NCBI GenBank assembly: GCA_014380605.1 | Contig: JACMJO010000300.1 | Coordinates: 1 to 5,752 of the forward strand | Origin: Fimbriimonadaceae bacterium | GTDB lineage: Bacteria; Armatimonadota; Fimbriimonadia; Fimbriimonadales; Fimbriimonadaceae | Direction: 5' to 3' | Length of the DNA: 5,752 nt | Shown: piece after piece, positions 3,926-5,752 of the stretch | Layout: each line of letters begins with the position of its first letter | Position numbering within the stretch: the first letter of the stretch is position 1 | Position numbers and translations under genes: made by a program | Notes under the pieces: model-generated | Told to the model about the DNA's origin: nothing | Database searches by the model: none | The model's input: only the letters and a program-made list of their open reading frames with translations

Positions 3926-5752
3926 GAAACACCTCCGAGTCTTTTGCCTTGGTTCTACGGTCTGCAAAATCGGCCACGAGTTCTCTCATGCGACCCATAA
4001 CGCCGTCAAGCGCACTGTCGTTCAGTGCGTATGCTTTTTTCCACTCTAGTCTCGCACTGCCTTCATTTGCAATGAGTGCGACCATCTGATTGTAGAGTGT
4101 CTTGCTGATTTTGCCCATGACTGGCTTGGTTGGGTCTGTCCAAGAGTCGTTTAGGTTTGCCCTGGGCAATAGCGTGACCCGAGGGTCTAGAACCGTCTTT
4201 GCGCCAGGGGCCAGACTGGCGTCCTGGTCGATTGCGTAATAGGTGATTTTCTTCGTAACCGGGTCCTCATGGATCATGATGTTGCCGGGATTTGTGTCGC
4301 GATCCGAGTTGTTAATAACGTGGTCGAAGGCTCTGAGATTGTTTCGGAAATTTGTAAACCCGGGATCATCTTTCATGACCTTGTTGTATAGAGCCTGGTC
4401 CGTAGGATTCTTCGACGTCCGAAGGGTTTCCAAATCGACGGTGCCTTTCTTAAACGGTTGAAGCGACCCTACCCTTCCTTCGTGCACGACAACGGTCACG
4501 AAGGGCAATGCGTCTCCGATCGCCGGCAAGTCTGCCGCTAGACGGGCAGCAAAAGCGCCGCGAACAAAAAGGGTTCTGCCATCGGCCTTATGTCCATATA
4601 GCCCGAGCGGCATTTCACCAGCTGCTGGCTTGAAGATATAGAGTTCCCCAGTCGCGGTGTCCTTTAAGATAAATTTGACTGAACTGCCGCCAAGACTGTT
4701 GGGCTCGACGACGAATCTGCCTGCTGGCAAACCGATCCATTGACCTTCGTAGTCCGGGAGCCCCTTGTTTTTAGCAATCGTTCTACTCAAGTCGGCAAGG
4801 GTGTAGTCTTTAGTGGACACGCCATCAAGTTCGTCAGGAACGGTCCCGATCGGCGCCTTCGACTTGGTGGACACCCACTGATTTGTGACCGGATCAAGCT
4901 CGATACCGCCGTAGGAGTGTTGCGCCGCATTCGGATCAAGGATGTTCCAATCACGGACCGCGCCCAACGGACCTTGGCCGTTGTCGGCCAGTTTCAATTC
5001 GCCGACCGCGTCCTTTAATTGGGATGGTGAAACTGCAGGATCAGTTTTCCCCAGTGCCGCAGGATCAGCGTTCGCAGTCTTGGCTAACGCAGGGTCGGGA
5101 TCACCAGGCTTACCGGGGGGCGGGTCGGCCTTTACTGTCTTGCCAAGGGCCGGGTCGGCATTAGCTGTCTTGGATGATGCCGGATCAGCCTTGACGGTCT
5201 TTGCCAAGGATGCAGGATCGACAACATTTTTAGCATCTTTGACCGCGTAGACGCCATCAGGAATCTTGGGGGGGCCCTTTAGAGTCCCAGTCGGACCCAC
5301 ATTTGGGTCTGGGGCCGGAGATCCCTTTAGTGTGCCGCTAGGCTTGCCTTTTGGCGGTGGGGGAGGCGAAGCTTTCAACGTTCCACCCGGTCCCGCGTTC
5401 GGATCGGGAGCTGGAGAGCCAATCAGCGTCCCCCCTTTTCCACCGCCCCCGCCTCCGGCAACTGTTGGCCCCTTCGGCGGGGGAGCTCCGCCCTTTTCCT
5501 TGGATGTTACGGCGACATGTAAAGGGCGATCAAAGCCTGCGTCGACGATTTCGATCTTGACCGTGGGAAACTTGGTCATGATTTTCGTGGCCGCCATATT
5601 GGCTTCTTTGACTCTTTGCTGCTGGAGAACTTTCTTTGCCGCCGCGATCGAAACGGGAGTCTCCTTGGATTGGAACAGGGCTGTTCTCATATCGCCAAGG
5701 CTACTAAACGTTCCGAAAAGCCCAAGGGCAGTAGTGGGGTCAGGATTTCTAA
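3915..5752 (-). CDS. Putative type II PI 4-kinase-like protein with repeat linker; start outside window
   Basis: The frame is open from the right edge to the TAG at 3915. An ATG at 5690 gives 591 residues (numbering used here), but it has no Shine-Dalgarno and the frame continues upstream with no other start codon, so the true start is probably beyond the window. Residues 1-65 look folded; 66-220 are low-complexity repeats; about 325-580 form a kinase-like domain. Its motifs follow type II phosphatidylinositol 4-kinases in order: GGSSVKFILKD (334-344), YIFKP with the presumed ATP lysine K354, GSLQPFKKG (408-416), the catalytic loop FDHVINNSDRDTNPGNIMI (455-473; D463, R464, N470), and YAIDQDASL (485-493; metal-binding D488). 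The key residues are present, so activity is plausible. The acidic residue expected in the helix after the lysine is not obvious (VRGAFAARLAADL). HipA-like or protein kinases of the same fold are alternatives. Location within an eCIS operon suggests an effector or accessory enzyme; substrate unknown. Confidence 0.85.
   Translation of the reverse strand, partial: RNPDPTTALGLFGTFSSLGDMRTALFQSKETPVSIAAAKKVLQQQRVKEANMAATKIMTKFPTVKIEIVDAGFDRPLHVAVTSKEKGGAPPPKGPTVAGGGGGGKGGTLIGSPAPDPNAGPGGTLKASPPPPPKGKPSGTLKGSPAPDPNVGPTGTLKGPPKIPDGVYAVKDAKNVVDPASLAKTVKADPASSKTANADPALGKTVKADPPPGKPGDPDPALAKTANADPAALGKTDPAVSPSQLKDAVGELKLADNGQGPLGAVRDWNILDPNAAQHSYGGIELDPVTNQWVSTKSKAPIGTVPDELDGVSTKDYTLADLSRTIAKNKGLPDYEGQWIGLPAGRFVVEPNSLGGSSVKFILKDTATGELYIFKPAAGEMPLGLYGHKADGRTLFVRGAFAARLAADLPAIGDALPFVTVVVHEGRVGSLQPFKKGTVDLETLRTSKNPTDQALYNKVMKDDPGFTNFRNNLRAFDHVINNSDRDTNPGNIMIHEDPVTKKITYYAIDQDASLAPGAKTVLDPRVTLLPRANLNDSWTDPTKPVMGKISKTLYNQMVALIANEGSARLEWKKAYALNDSALDGVMGRMRELVADFADRRTKAKDSEVFLGD
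3930..3936 (-). promoter_or_regulatory. Ribosome binding site that decides a TTG start
   Basis: The minus strand reads GGAGGTGTTTCTTGGCGACTAG: GGAGGTG, then the TTG at 3925, then the TAG stop of the upstream gene. The 6-nt spacing from GGAGG to TTG is ideal, and no comparable site precedes the more upstream in-frame ATG at 3967. Confidence 0.7.
5043..5219 (-). repeat. 30-bp tandem repeat (10-residue unit) in the kinase-like gene
   Basis: Asp-Pro recurs at residues 158, 169, 179, 189, 199 and 209, with a last copy at 217, giving a period of 10 residues after the first 11-residue unit. The consensus is DPALxKTxxA (for example DPALGKTVKA and DPALAKTANA). The unit at 189-198 has diverged (DPPPGKPGDP). 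It follows the 48-bp array closely and extends the flexible linker before the kinase-like domain. Confidence 0.8.
5241..5432 (-). repeat. 48-bp tandem repeat (16-residue unit) in the kinase-like gene
   Basis: The motif GTL recurs at residues 87, 103, 119 and 135, an exact 16-residue (48-nt) period. Units 1 and 3 are nearly identical (GTLIGSPAPDPNAGPG versus GTLKGSPAPDPNVGPT); unit 2 has a Pro-run core (GTLKASPPPPPKGKPS); unit 4 decays after GTLKGPP. The reading frame is kept. The product is a Pro/Gly-rich, probably extended linker. Similarity is stronger in protein than in DNA, so the duplications are not recent. Confidence 0.8.

Noticed and set aside
4942..5250. 102-residue plus-strand frame with Ala/Gly/Ser repeats
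   Set aside because: The apparent repeats are the antisense image of the 30-bp repeat array in the kinase-like gene.

Overview
The window is a tightly packed run of six genes, all on the minus strand, so they read from high to low coordinates. It belongs to a contractile injection system locus, most likely an extracellular contractile injection system (eCIS, relatives of Afp, PVC and MAC). Three genes support this. One is a T4 gp19-like tail tube protein. One is a tube-cap protein with a C-terminal LysM domain (Afp7-like). The third is the N-terminus of a VgrG/gp27-like spike protein (Afp8-like), cut by the left window edge. The order tube, then LysM protein, then spike is the usual eCIS order. 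GC content looks moderate and nothing identifies the host below the level of Bacteria.

Layout in transcription order. (1) 5752-3915: a long protein whose start lies outside the window. It has a repeat-rich Pro/Gly/Ala/Asp linker followed by a kinase-fold domain that resembles eukaryotic type II phosphatidylinositol 4-kinases. (2) 3925-3632: a small protein with an apparent TTG start, a disordered middle and a helical, Arg-ending C-terminus. (3) 3635-3180: the tail tube protein. (4) 3177-814: a 787-residue, mostly disordered protein in the slot between tube and LysM genes; its last ~25 residues resemble those of the small protein. (5) 804-154: the LysM tube-cap protein. (6) 153-1: the start of the spike protein.

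Junctions are an 11-nt overlap, a 4-nt ATGA overlap, a 2-nt gap, a 9-nt gap and a direct TAA-ATG abutment. This indicates one polycistronic transcript with translational coupling. There is no intergenic room for a promoter or terminator, and I see no RNA gene, insertion sequence or CRISPR.

Working model (inference): the gp19-like protein forms the inner tube or its baseplate-proximal ring, the LysM protein joins tube to spike, and the two proteins with matching C-terminal helices dock on the same structural partner. The PI4K-like protein is the best candidate for a delivered effector or an injection-system accessory enzyme. A lipid or protein kinase encoded among the structural genes is the most interesting element here.
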